Of a stretch of DNA of 64,000 nt, positions 25,365 to 36,342 are shown piece after piece. Every line of letters starts with the position of its first letter. Position 1 is the first letter of the stretch. Made by a program: the position numbers and the translations under genes. The notes beneath the pieces are model-generated. The model was not told the origin of the DNA, did not search any database, and saw only the letters and a program-made list of their open reading frames with translations. The DNA lies in NCBI RefSeq assembly GCF_019578655.1, contig NC_063264.1:25567688-25631687 (forward strand), given 5' to 3'. Origin of the DNA: Ricinus communis (taxonomy: Eukaryota > Streptophyta > Magnoliopsida > Malpighiales > Euphorbiaceae).

Positions 25365-25429
25365 GTAATGACAGATCACGGCCATATTATTTAAAGCTTG
25401 TGGTAAGAAGGGGTTTCGTTCTAGTGCCC
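25365..25429 (-). pseudogene. ycf3: ycf3 exon 2 fragment (plastid origin)
   Basis: Translation on the minus strand gives [21 protein letters not shown]. This matches the photosystem I assembly factor Ycf3 TPR region, in which [20 protein letters not shown] is highly conserved. The next bases GTGCG are the group II intron 5' consensus. Only about 21 codons remain. One Phe-to-Leu change is visible, and upstream similarity stops abruptly at about 25430. Confidence 0.75.
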
Positions 25430-25643
25430 CCGACTGATTCTAACGGGGTAGATTTCATTTCTTTTTTTTTTTTTCAAGACTTAGACACAGCAAAAGCAAT
25501 AAGAAATCCAATATAAAAAAATATTTTTAGCCGCTGCCAAACTTATTCCAATTCCAAGTTCTCGGATCGAATTGATATTGATATACCGATTTGATCCGAG
25601 ATCTCTTATTGAATTGATCATTGAATGAGCATTCTCAATATTA

Positions 25644-25724
25644 TGCCTTGAAGAGGACTCGAACCTCCACGCTCTTTAACACGAGATTTTGAGTTTCGCG
25701 TGTCTACCATTTCACGACCAAGGT
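25644..25724 (-). pseudogene. trnL-CAA: trnL-CAA pseudogene (plastid origin)
   Basis: About 81 bp are recognisable as plastid tRNA-Leu(CAA). Visible are the D-arm region GAAATGGTAGACACGCG, the anticodon loop ACTCAAAATCTCG, the long variable arm, and the T-arm GGTTCGAGTCCTCTTCAAGGCA. Several point changes break conserved positions: the first base G is now A, GGTGGTG is now GGTCGTG, and there are changes next to the anticodon stem and in the variable arm. It is not expected to function in the nucleus. Confidence 0.85.
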
Positions 25725-26456
25725 ATCTTGAAAGTGAATCGTAATTAAATTAGTTAAATGAAATAATATATTTATTTATTTTAATCAAATCGATTCAATT
25801 TTTTAATAAAAAACAACGACAACGAGGCTGGAAAAGAAAAGTAAAATAAAAATTCTCACCTAAATAATAATTCCACTGCTTCATGGAAAATTGATAGACA
25901 AAATTAATGTGGTGATTAGATTTCAAGGATACTTTTGGAAGCATATAAATAAAAGTATTCAATCAATCTGGTCCTTGATTTGGTGCATGAGGACAATAGA
26001 ATGAATGGGGTAGTTGTATGTTCATGTACATTTCGCAAGATTAAAATTTTATTTTGTATTAGTCCTTCTTTAACATATCTAGTTAAAGAGGGGCCTAGGC
26101 TACAAATTGTACCACCCACTATGGTGTCATAATTTACACTTAAAGGAAATATGTAAAATCATGAATGGATGGTTCTTCCACTATCAATTATTTATATCAA
26201 CCTACAATTGAGTTATACGGCTCAAGGCTAGAAAAATCCATTAGTGTAGTTAGAATTTTCTTTTATATATATATATAGTTCTAAACCGTGATTACTTCTT
26301 TTTAATTTAGTATTTTAGAATAACATATAAGATGTGTGTCGAATCGGACTCTTATGGATAGTAAAGCGCTATTTTTAAGAATTTTAATATAGCCGCATAG
26401 CTAAAATCAAACTTAAAATCTTAATTAAGTTATAAAAGATTCTTACCATTTTATTT
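25725..26456. other. AT-rich intergenic DNA
   Basis: No gene is supported. A minus-strand open frame at 25916-26119 has no recognisable domain. Confidence 0.5.
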
Positions 26457-27543
26457 AGGATAAATGCATTTTTGGCATTTTGCATTTTTATTATTTTTGA
26501 CAATTTTTCCTTGCATTTTTATTTGTTTATATTGAGTCTTTGCACTTTTCTTTTATTGACATTTGGTTATTTTTTAACAACGAATTAGTACGTGTATTCC
26601 ACACTCTGTTAATGAGAGTGTAAATGATTTTTTAAATTTTCTTTATTATATTTTTTAAAAACATTTTCCCTTTATATTTTCTTTAAACAAGTTCTTATAT
26701 ATTTTTTTAAAAAAACAATAACCCTTTAAAATTTATTATGTAAAATTTGATTAACAATAAATAGTAAAATATTATAATCTAATTTAACTTATTATTTCAA
26801 TTAATAATATTTATAGAACTATTCATATACCACAAATCTATTAATAAAATACGCAAATAGTAATAACCAACTAAATGCATTCTTTATATTATCATGGCTG
26901 CTAGCACAGAGTTAGCCAATGTTGATTCCTCTGATACTGTCATTGCTTCTTATTCGAGAAAAAAAGTTCACAATCCGTAGGCCTTATATCTCCATGTGCA
27001 TTGCTCCGCTAGGCTTTCGCCTCCACTAACTAGCTAATCAAACATGACCCTTTTCTTGGGCGGATTCCTCATTTTCCTTCTCAACCTACGAAGTACTAGC
27101 AATTGTTTTCAGCTGTGGTTCCCTCCTTCCTGCATATTAGTTGGTTTTTAGCATTTATATATTTTATTAATAGATATATGGTTTGACTAATTTCTTAAAT
27201 ATTATTAACTAAAATAATAAGTTAAATTTATTTATAATATTTATTATTAATCAAACTTTAAATAATAAATTTCAAAAGATTATTATTGCTAAAAATAAAA
27301 AGTATAAGGACTTATTGTCAAAAGAAAGTCGAGGAGGCAAACATTTATAAAAAGTTTAATAAAAAAACTCAATAAGTCATTTACACTCTCATTAACAGAT
27401 GTGAAATACAAGAACTAACTTATCGTTAAAAAATGACCTAATATCAATAAAAATAAAAATGCAAGGATTCAACATAGACAAAATAAAAATGGAAGTGAAA
27501 TTATCAAAAATAATAAAAGTGTAGGGGCCAAATATGCATTTAT
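26457..27543. mobile_element. Foldback element with ~400-bp inverted arms and a unique central loop
   Basis: The left end GATAAATGCATTTTTGGC is mirrored at the right end (reverse complement GATAAATGCATATTTGGC). Inverted similarity continues through GTTAATGAGAGTGTAAATGA (left about 26610; right about 27395) and on to AATTTAACTTATTATTT-like blocks. Each arm is therefore roughly 400 bp. The centre, about 26880-27148, is not palindromic and is less AT-rich. The structure fits a non-autonomous foldback or Mutator-like element, possibly carrying captured sequence. Flanking duplications are too degraded to fix. Confidence 0.7.
26880..27148 (+). other. Non-palindromic loop of the foldback element, possibly captured gene DNA
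   Basis: The composition differs from the arms. From 26894 a frame reads MAASTELANVDSSDTVIASY then SRKKVHNP and a stop. Farther on, another frame reads NMTLFLGGFLIFLLNLR-like residues. I recognise no family. Its position between long inverted arms resembles the captured segments of Pack-MULEs, but that is inference. Confidence 0.35.
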
Positions 27544-28890
27544 CTATTCATAAATCGGTGTAAATTAGTATCATAATGAGAAAGTTGGAAACTTCAATTT
27601 GAATTCTTTTAGAGTAATATATATCAGAATGAATCCATCATTGATTTCTTCTAATTTTACTTTACATAACCAAAATGCATTTATTGAATAATAATAATAA
27701 TAATAATAACAATAATAAATGTTAAAGTTTTAAATTTTTTGATTGCTTAGTCAACTTACAAATCCAATTCATGAAGTAAAAAGAAACATAAAGTTCATAT
27801 TTGAAAATAGAAAAAAAAAAATAAAATAAACAACATGATGCATAAAGAATATTATATGTTATCCAAACGTTGCCTTGTCAACATTAGCAGAAAATCAAAA
27901 AAAAAAAAAAAAAAATCTCCTCTAGGAGAAACCGGTGACGCCACTGTCTACTGGGAAAAGTCTAAAATATAACACCTCATTTGGTCAAATCAATTTTTGC
28001 CTAATTTTGGGATGAACTCGGAAGTCTAGGCTTTGATTAACTCATTCTGTAGGATTCTTTTAGGTATATTAGTAATTATAATTTGTACTTTTGATTTATT
28101 ATACGAAAATCACCTTATGTATTTATTAAATCAATTACTATTCTTTTTTCCAAAGTTAATTCAGTCAGAACATTTTAATTAGTAAATAAAATTGATTTTT
28201 TTATTAATTGTCAAAATTAATTGTTAAACCCGTTTGAAGTTAATTATTTTTAACTAGAGTAAAATAATTAATTTTAATAAGGGTAGTAGTTAGCTTTTTA
28301 ATAAGTTAATTTTAGTTTTTTAACAAAAATGAGTCATCCGTTGTTTTGTTTGCTACAATTTAATTCTTAAAGATTCAAACATTTAGAAACACTTGTATTT
28401 AGAGTAACAATATTAAATCACTATAAAATTTGATTTTATGTTATTAAAATAAAATAAAATCTAATAGTTAAAATATTATTTCTATTATTACTTTATTAGA
28501 CACCAAAATCAAGCTGTTCTGAAAATGAAAATTTGATTCTAATTTAAAAAAATAATTTTAAACAAATTTAATACTTGATAAAAAATTTAAATATCAAACT
28601 ATAATTTTTCTATCAATTTAGTTCTTTGTCTACATTTACTTTGAAGACACAAAGTAATAATAAGTTTTACAATAATATAAAGAGATTTTAATATACTAAA
28701 AATTATAGAATTAAGGGTAAATATTTATTATCCCTATTTCCGCATAAAAAAAATTATTATCTCTTTTTTATAAAATAGAATGAGAGTATTATTTTTAGTT
28801 TTCCTTTTAATATAGTTAGACTAGCATGAAGAGAGAAATCAATATCTTGGAGGAGAATTAAATATTATTTAAAAAAGTGTATAATTAATA
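27544..28890. other. AT-rich intergenic DNA with two relic repeats
   Basis: No gene is supported. At 27970-28065 the sequence resembles 37180-37325 (GGTCAAAT..TTTTGCCTAATT..ATGAA...AGTCTAGGCT). At about 28400-28530 wording such as TTATTAGACACCAAAATC and AATATTAAATCACTATAAAA is shared with the arm of the foldback element at 40512-41640. A poly(A) run lies at 27896-27916. Confidence 0.45.
27687..27718. repeat. (AAT)n microsatellite
   Basis: About nine AAT units with one AAC interruption. Confidence 0.85.
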
Positions 28891-28894
28891 ATTC

Positions 28895-29069
28895 TTCGAG
28901 CATGTTTGGTTCAGTTGATTAATGCACCTGATAGCTGGTAACTGATGACTGATAGCTAGTAGTTGATGACTGATAAATTAAACTGTTTGGTAAAATTTTA
29001 TTAGTCGTTGTTGTTAGTATGTTAAATGACCATTGATGGTATAATTTATCGTTAAATATAATTTATTTT
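28895..29069. mobile_element. Left half of a hAT-like MITE split by the LTR element
   Basis: TTCGAGCATGTTTGGTTCAG at the left and the reverse complement of the sequence near 36770-36800 (GATTCGGAGGTTTGATACAG) form weakly matching inverted termini. The internal parts on both sides are rich in CAGTTGAT/AGCTGATT/AACTGTT words. The GTTTGGTTCAG style is common in hAT-type MITEs. I infer that the retrotransposon at 29070-36342 inserted into it. Confidence 0.35.
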
Positions 29070-31977
29070 TGTAACACCCGGAATTTTTTTTATATATTTA
29101 ATAATGAGTTTTTATTTAAGTTAATTTTAGCTTCATTATTATTGGGTTTAATTTGAAATGATTTAATGAAAAATTTAATATTAATCAAATAAATGAGTTA
29201 TTTTCTATACCCAATTAGTTTGAAATTTTAAGAAATTATTCAAGTAAACTATTTGAGAAATGATTATATTTTGGTTATTCAAATTTTCCCAAATGCATAT
29301 TTATATAAATAAAATTATATATTGGAAAATTATGATAGAAATTATAAAGGATGTTTTTATAAAAGAATTTTGGGAAAATTGGTATTATAATTGATTAGTA
29401 GTATTAAATTTTAAGTTGGAAATTGATTATTTAATTTAATTGTGTGTAGGATTTAATTGGAGGATTATTTTGGAATAAGGATTGAAAGTATAATGTTATT
29501 TTTATGGGGTTTTAATGGAAATTTGTGAGTTTGGTATTTTCGTAAATAAATATGTCGGTCAGGGGTATATTTGTAATTGTGTATTTTCAATAATTCGGAT
29601 TTGGCCCAAATTAAATAGTTAGGGGCTTAATTGAAAGGCTAAAAAGAAGTTTGGGGGTTAAATTGGAATTCTGCAGGATGAAATTGTAAGTAATTAAGAA
29701 AGTTGAGGGACCAAATTGCAATAAAGAAAAGTTCAGGGGTCAAACGTCGATATTGAAAGGAAAGAAATCGGGGAAGAAGAAAGGAGGAGAGAGAGAGGCA
29801 CACGGGGAAGAGAGAGTGGCCGGTGGCGACCGTCGGGGCGTGGGCCGGAGGCGGCGTCTTGTTGCAATGGCTCCAGATGAGGCGGAATCGCGCGGCGTGT
29901 GGCGGCCCGGCGTCGTTCGGCCGTTTCCCGATCTTGGTGGCGATCGGCTCCCCTTGAGAGAGCTTCCTTTTGGCGGTAGCGGCCGGTTTGGTGGCCGGAG
30001 GAGAGAGTTCACAAGTGGAGGCAGCCTCATTTTTGGGCTTTTCCAGCGAGCTCCGGCGAAGGATGGACGATCGGAGGACGTATCCCGACTCTCCTCATCT
30101 TAAGCTTCGCGATGGCACCAGTTTCGTGGCGATCGGGCTTCGTTTGCAAATCGACGGCCGTGATCGTTCGCAAATCTCTCCGGATGGTCGGTGTCGATCG
30201 AAAATCGGGCGAGGATCGCCATCGGCCGTCGTTGTGAGTCCGATGGTGTGTTCGGATCGTCGATCGGACTCCGGCGGCCGGAGGCGAGTCGACCGAGCGA
30301 TCGAGCGTCTCGGTAATTATCTTTGGCCCGTTAATTTTAGAAATCCTTGATTTTAAAATTTGTGTTTATTGGATGGTATTGAGTATTTAATGATTTTATG
30401 AGTCAAAAATAATTGTCTGTCAGTTGCTTGCCTTGTGTTTTGTGCTGTGTGGCAGAGTCGGGAAATAGTGAAGTTTGGGGACCCGACTCCCGTTGTTTAA
30501 ATTGTTGGATATTTGGAGTGTTTTTCTGGCAGGTCCTGGACCCGTTTTTACGGGGGGTAATGTTCGTGTTGTAGGGGAGGTTCTGCCGAATTTTCGGTAG
30601 TTCCTGAGTCGAGATTCTTAGACAGTTAGTCCTAGGAGTCTAGACCTAGGATTAAAGATCGATTGTTTCAGCATTTTGATAAATTATTTTCCGTGATTAG
30701 ATCTGTTCGTTCGGCTCGCTCCAACTGAGGCACCGGAGCAGAGCTAGGAGGTCGCCCAATCCTGTGAGTTAAAGTCATTTAATCATTACACTATTGCTAA
30801 GTCTGATTTAATATGCTATTTTGAAAGTTCATGCATAATATGATTATTAGTATCGCAAGATAAATGATTTCACTTGATTATTAATATTTGAAATAATATA
30901 AATATTATTATTAGTATGTTATAATAAGATAAGCGTTATTATTTTTCCCCTCACAAATTGCACGTTGTTTTACCTTAAATCTTTAATCTTCATTTCGATA
31001 TGTGTTGGTTGAGTTTATCAGATAATGATATTTATTATATGTGATGATTGCGAATTGGGAAATGTGGCTTGTAGAACATGCCGCCTGATGGGTTACATCA
31101 GGACCGCGTGTGCACCGGTAATGATTATGGATATAAGGTTATTATGGATTTATCTGCCCTGATCGAGCTTGCTCTGGCCGAGTTCGATTGATTACGGAGT
31201 TAAGGTCCCCGATCGAGCGATGCTCTCCGGGCGCCGGCTTATTTGGAATTCAAGTGTTCAGGCTGGAGGTAAGGACCCTAATCGAGCTTGCTCTCTGGGC
31301 GCCAGTCTTACTGGATTAAGAGAGCCAAAATGGCTGTTAGATTTTGGGGTTTAGGGTTCTACCGAGCCACTCATCCCGTAAAAGTAAAAATATATTTTTA
31401 TTATTCATTTATTTATTTATTATGGTATGATTATAATATGGATTGTATTTACGTGCATGGTTGATATTTTGATTCGAATGATTAATATTTTTATGTGAAG
31501 GAAATAGTAGGGTATGATTATAGTATGGTTTGATATCGATTTGAATAATCTATGTTTTCCGAGAAGAAACAATAGTCCCTAGATTATTTGATTTTAACTC
31601 ACTCTAGACCGGTCTCCATTTATGTTTTTTTTTCAGATTTGTATTTAGTTCTCCATGACTCTTATTCAAGAACTGACTCCTTCATCATCGGGTGATGTAT
31701 TTGATTTGGTATGTAAATTGGTAAATCTTAGATTCTCCATGAGTAGTAATAGTAAATGTATCAGTTGTAAATTTTCCGAGTTTCCAGTCTCGCCTAGTTT
31801 TTCCGGTAGACCAAGTAATTTTGTAAAGTGTAACTATTAAGATAATTTATGGTTTTAATAATATTAATTTGAGATAAGATTTGTTTAAATCAGTGAGTGT
31901 CGGGGCTTACTACGGGTTTCGGTGGCCTTAAGCCTACCCATTCCTAGTCGGCCACGGGCCCACGTGGGGTCGTGACA
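29070..31977 (+). repeat. 5' LTR of the complete element
   Basis: The layout, shared by all copies, is: an AT-rich first part; a CpG-rich core (about 29760-30320); the TCGGGAAATAGTGAAGTTTG block; a GGACCCG-TTTTTACGGGG block; the dyad-repeat array (about 31140-31300); and a 3' end GGCCTTAAGCCTACCCATTC. Open frames in the core (29753-30103 and 29970-30350) overlap on the same strand in different frames. Confidence 0.9.
31140..31300 (+). repeat. GAGC-nn(n)-GCTC dyad repeats in the 5' LTR
   Basis: Three units have centres TT, GAT and TT. The preceding bases are GATC or AATC instead of GGTC. The first unit is followed by TGGCC rather than TCTGGGC. Confidence 0.7.
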
Positions 31978-31980
31978 AAG

Positions 31981-31993
31981 TTGGTATCGAGCT
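31981..31993 (+). promoter_or_regulatory. Primer-binding site (initiator tRNA-Met type)
   Basis: TTGGTATCGAGCT starts three bases after the 5' LTR. It matches TGGTATCAGAGC, the complement of the plant initiator tRNA-Met 3' end, except for a missing base after TATC. Confidence 0.75.
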
Positions 31994-33377
31994 TAGGTTT
32001 AGATTTCCTTCGACCTAAGTTGAGATTTTTCTTGAATGCTGGAGTTAGGATCATGTCTGTCTTGTTGTTTTCATTGACTCCAGTGTCTCAGCCTTCACTG
32101 TTAGAGAGTCAGTCTTTCCTTTCTTGCGAGCTTGTCCTGGATGTTGTGCTGAGAATGAGCTTTGTAGCGATGGGAGGATCCGAAGCACGATAGACTCGTG
32201 GTGTTTCTTCAAGTGATTAGTGCAGTCTGCCTTTAGAAGCTCTGATTGTGGTTTCGATGGTGGGCACCGCAATCAGTTTTAGTGTAGAGCGTGGTTGCAG
32301 TCGTGTCATGAGCTGCCTCGTCATCGCACCAGGCATCGCCTTATTGAGTAGCGCCGAAGTTAGTGCCTGGGAAGTCGAGTAGATGTCAGAGCTTTATGGT
32401 TGATTTTTGTGGTTGTAAGAAGCTTAAGAAAGGTGGCAGGAGTATTTTCGGATGCTCGGAATCCAGAGAAACTTAAGCGAACATTATTTATTTTTCTAAG
32501 TAGGACAAGTGTTTTGAAATACAATATTGCGCCCAGTCCCGTAAGAATGCATATGGCATTTCACTGTTAGGCATACATAAATTCATTTTAGGACATGCAT
32601 CATACATTGTGCATTGCAACCCTTGGTGATAGGGGCATCATCACCCTGGTGCGCGATATTGTAGAATTTTATATAAAGAGAAATGGCTAGAGATTTTACG
32701 ATTTTGTAAAAGTGTTTTTCAAGATAATAAAGTTTTTATCAGTGATGATTATAAAGTAAGTAAAGATGTAATTTTTTAAAGTAAATAGTATTAGCTTGAG
32801 AATTCTCTGGATGACGAGTAGTTGCTGAGAGAGTAAGTTTGTGGAGCTGTAGGCCCCATGTTAGATAATAAAGGACGCTTTTGGATTTTAGTCAAGAGGA
32901 ATCTTGTGTCAGGATGGCATGGTTTATATCGGTTGATGCGACTAGATGGATGGTATGTCATAAGTGATGTGGTTTGGTAAGAAAATAAGGTTGTGAGAAC
33001 CCTTGGTTTTGTCGGCAGGTTGGTGAGGTGGCATGTAAGTTGGACTTGCCGCCAAGTATTAGTAATGTTCTCTGAGTTCAAATCCAGTTGTTTGTAAGTC
33101 TGAGCTGAGGAAGTGTATTTTCGATCCTTTGCTCGTGTTGGACCCTTAGTGTGTGGAAGCAAGTGAAGATTTGGTTTCCGAGGAATAGTAAGTGAGGATC
33201 GCGGATTTTTAGGTTCGCCAGTTTTATTTAAGGGTTTTATTGATGAGTCTTGTGGTTTAGTTTAGTTTCTGCCGAGGAAAAGTTCCCGAGAAGCCGAGTG
33301 GAGATGAGAGGTTCCTAATTAGTTTCAGTCGTAAGTGAAGCCCCTTTTCTTTTAAAATTCGAGGTCGAATTTTTTTT

Positions 33378-33390
33378 AAGGGGGGGAGAA
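33378..33390 (+). promoter_or_regulatory. Polypurine tract
   Basis: AAGGGGGGGAGAA lies directly before the TG of the 3' LTR, the position and composition of the plus-strand primer for reverse transcription. Confidence 0.85.
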
Positions 33391-36342
33391 TGTAACACCC
33401 GGAATTTTTTTTATATATTTAATAATGAGTTTTTATTTAAGTTAATTTTAGCTTCATTATTATTGGGTTTAATTTGAAATGATTTAATGAAAAATTTAAT
33501 ATTAATCAAATAAATGAGTTATTTTCTATACCCAATTAGTTTGAAATTTTAAGAAATTATTCAAGTAAACTATTTGAGAAATGATTATATTTTGGTTATT
33601 CAAATTTTCCCAAATGCATATTTATATAAATAAAATTATATATTGGAAAATTATGATAGAAATTATAAAGGATGTTTTTATAAAAAAATTTTGGAAAAAT
33701 TGGTATTATAATTGATTAGTAGTATTAAATTTTAAGTTGGAAATTGATTATTTAATTTAATTGTGTGTAGGATTTAATTGGAGGATTATTTTGGAATAAG
33801 GATTGAAAGTATAATGTTATTTTTATGGGGTTTTAATGGAAATTTGTGAGTTTGGTATTTTCGTGAAATAAATATGTCAGGGGTATATTTGTAATTGTGT
33901 ATTTTCAATAATTCGGATTTGGCCCAAATTAAATAGTTAGGGGCTTAATTGAAAGGCTAAAAAGAAGTTTGGGGGTTAAATTGGAATTCGCAGGGATGAA
34001 ATTGTAAGTAATTAAGAAAGTTGAGGGACCAAATTGCAATAAAGAAAAGTTCAGGGGTCAAACGTCGATATTGAAAGGAAAGAAATCGGGAAGAAGAAAG
34101 GAGGAGAGAGAGAGAGAGTCGACGGGAAGAGAGTGAGGGCGCTGCAGGCGTCGGTGGCGGCCGTCGGGCGTGGAGCCGGCCCGGAGGCGGCGTCTTGTTG
34201 GCAGCGGCAAGCAGCGGCTCGTGAGGCGGAATCGCGCGACGTGTGGCGGCCTTCGAGCGTCGTTCCGTTCCGGTGGCCTTCCACGATCTTGGTGGCGATC
34301 GGCTCCCCTTGGAGAGAGCTTCCTTTTAGCGGCCGGCTTTGGTGGCCGGGAGGAGAGAGTTCAAGTGGAGGCAGCCCGTTTTTGGGCTTTTCCGGCAAGC
34401 TCCGGCGAAGGATGGACGATCGGAGGACGTATCCCGACTCTCCTCATCTTAAGCTTCACGATGGCACTAGTTTCGTGGGGATCGGGTTTCGTTTGCAAAT
34501 CGACGGCCGTGATCGTTCGCAAATCTCTCCGGATGGTCGGGTGTCAGATCAGAAAATCGGAAGCGGGGATCGTCATCAGCGTGTCGTTGTGAGTCCGATG
34601 GTGTGTTCGGATCGTCGATCGGACTCCGGCGGCCGGAGGCGAGTCGACCGAGCGATCGAGCGTCTCGGTAATTATCTTTGGCCCGTTAATTTTAGAAATC
34701 CTTGATTTTAAAATTTGTGTTTATTGGATGGTATTGAGTATTTGATGATTTTTATGAGTCAAAAATAATTGTCTGTCAGTTGCCTGCCTTGTGTTTTGTG
34801 CTGTGTGGCGGAGTCGGGAAATAGTGAAGTTTGGGGACCCGACTCCCGTTGTTTAAATTGTTGGATATTTGGAGTGTTTTTCTGGTAGGTCCTGGACCCG
34901 TTTTTACGGGGGTAATGTTCGTGTTGTAGGGGAGGTTCTGCCGAATTTTCGGTAGTTCTTGAGTCGAGATTCTTAGACAGTCAGTCCTAGGAGTCTAGAC
35001 CTAGGATTAAAGATCGATTGTTTCAGCATTTTGATAAATTATTTTCCGTGATTAGATCTGTTCGTTCGGCTCGCTCCAACTGAGGCACCAGAGCAGAGCT
35101 AGGAGGTCGCCCAATCCTGTGAGTTAAAGTCATTTAATCATTACACTATTGCTAAGTCTGATTTAATATGCTATTTTGAAAGTTCATGCATAATATGATT
35201 ATTAGTATCGCAAGATAAATGATTTCACTTGATTATTAATATTTGAAATAATATAAATATTATTATTAGTATGTTATAATAAGATAAGCGTTATTATTTT
35301 TTCCCTCACAAATTGCACGTTGTTTTACCTTAAATCTTTAATCTTCATTTCGATATGTGTTGGTTGAGTTCATCAGATAATGATATTTATTATATGTGAT
35401 GATTGCGAATTGGGAAATGTGGCTTGTAGAACATGCCGCCTGATGGGTTATATCAGGACCGCGTGCGCACCGGTAATGATTATGGATATAAGGTTATTAT
35501 GGATTTGTCTGCCCTGATCGAGCTTGCTCTCTGGGCTGAGTTCAGTTGATTGCCGGAGTTAAGGTCCCTGATCGAGCGATGCTCTCTGGGCGCCGGCTTA
35601 TTTGGAATTCAAGTGTTCAGGCTGGAGGTAAGGACCCTGATCGAGCTTGCTCTCTGGGCGCCAGTCTTATTGGATTAAGAGAGCCAAAATGGCTGTTAGA
35701 TTTTGGGGTTTAGGGTTCTACCGAGCCACTCGTCCCGTAAAAGTAAAAATATATTTTTATTATTCATTTATTTATTTATTATGGTATGATTATAATATGG
35801 ATTGTATTTACGTGCATGGTTGATATTTTGATTCGAATGATTAATATTTTTATGTGAAGGAAATAGTAGGGTATGATTATAGTATGGTTTGATATACTGA
35901 TTTGAATAATCTATGTTTTTTGAGAAGAAGCAATAGTCCCTAGATTATTTGATTTTAACTAACTCTCGAGACTGACAGTCTCCATTTATGTTTTTTCGAT
36001 TTGTTAGTTCTCCCGCGACTCTTATTCAAAGAATCCGACTCCTTCATCATCGGGTGATGTATTTGATTTGGTATGTAAATTGGTAAATCTTAGATTCTCC
36101 GCAGTAGTAATAGTAAATGTATCAGTTGTAAATTTTCTGAGTTTCAGGTCTCGCCTAGTTTTTCTGGTAGACCGAAGTAATTTTGTAAAGTGTAACTATT
36201 AAGATAATTTATGGTTTTAATAATATTAATTTGAGATGAGATTTGTTTAAATCAGTGAGTGTCGGGGCTTACTACGGGTTTCGGTGGCCTTAAGCCTACC
36301 CATTCCTAGTGGGTCACACGGGCCCACAGGTGGGTCGTGACA
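33391..36342 (+). repeat. 3' LTR of the complete element
   Basis: Collinear with the 5' LTR. Visible differences include CGTGAAATAAATATGTCAGG versus CGTAAATAAATATGTCGGTC near 33863 and several small indels in the GC-rich core. Its core carries a 190-codon open frame (34133-34705), the longest among the copies. The dyad array lies at about 35512-35665 with centres TT, GAT and TT. Confidence 0.9.

Larger units (their letters stand above)
25340..25724 (-). other. Nuclear insertion of plastid DNA (NUPT), rearranged
   Basis: On the minus strand the segment contains a trnL-CAA pseudogene (25644-25724) and about 215 bp of further sequence. It ends in a ycf3 exon 2 fragment (25365-25429) with the start of the following group II intron (GTGCGACTATCTCC, reaching about 25345). 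In plastid genomes trnL-CAA lies near ndhB/ycf2 in the inverted repeat, while ycf3 lies in the large single-copy region. The two pieces must therefore have been joined during or after transfer. Keeping the intron boundary shows DNA-mediated transfer. Confidence 0.7.
31978..33390 (+). other. Internal region of the LARD-like element, no intact gag-pol
   Basis: No open frame longer than about 120 codons and no retroviral domain is present. The last 230 bp before the polypurine tract read in one frame VLWFSLVSAEEKFPRSRVEM followed by R. The spacing VLW...EE...EMR resembles the end of a chromovirus integrase/chromodomain region. The terminal AATTCGAGGTCGAATTTTTT plus G-run is the usual 3' end of Tekay/Del-like chromoviruses. 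The region therefore looks like a heavily deleted chromovirus interior (inference). Confidence 0.6.
29070..36342 (+). mobile_element. Complete non-autonomous LTR retrotransposon (LARD-like), duplication ATTTT
   Basis: The 5' LTR is 29070-31977 (2908 bp) and the 3' LTR 33391-36342 (2952 bp). Both start TGTAACACCCGGAA and end in GTCGTGACA-type sequence, and they are nearly identical along their length. The exact 5-bp direct repeat ATTTT flanks the whole (29065-29069 and 36343-36347). A primer-binding site lies just inside the 5' LTR and a polypurine tract just before the 3' LTR. The internal region is only 1413 bp and carries no gag, protease, reverse transcriptase or integrase. The structure fits a large retrotransposon derivative that depends on proteins from another element. 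High LTR similarity implies a fairly recent insertion. Confidence 0.9.

Noticed and set aside
25644..25724. Functional nuclear tRNA-Leu gene
   Set aside because: The sequence is the plastid trnL-CAA type with mutated conserved positions and adjoining plastid DNA.
31978..33390. Novel gene in the LARD interior (frames at 31972-32193 and 32791-33162)
   Set aside because: The frames are short, have no domain, and lie between PBS and PPT of a retroelement.
34133..34705. 190-codon open frame in the 3' LTR core as a host gene
   Set aside because: It lies wholly inside an LTR, occurs in all LTR copies at varying length, overlaps other open frames on the same strand, and has no recognised domain. 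It is reported as an LTR property, not a gene.
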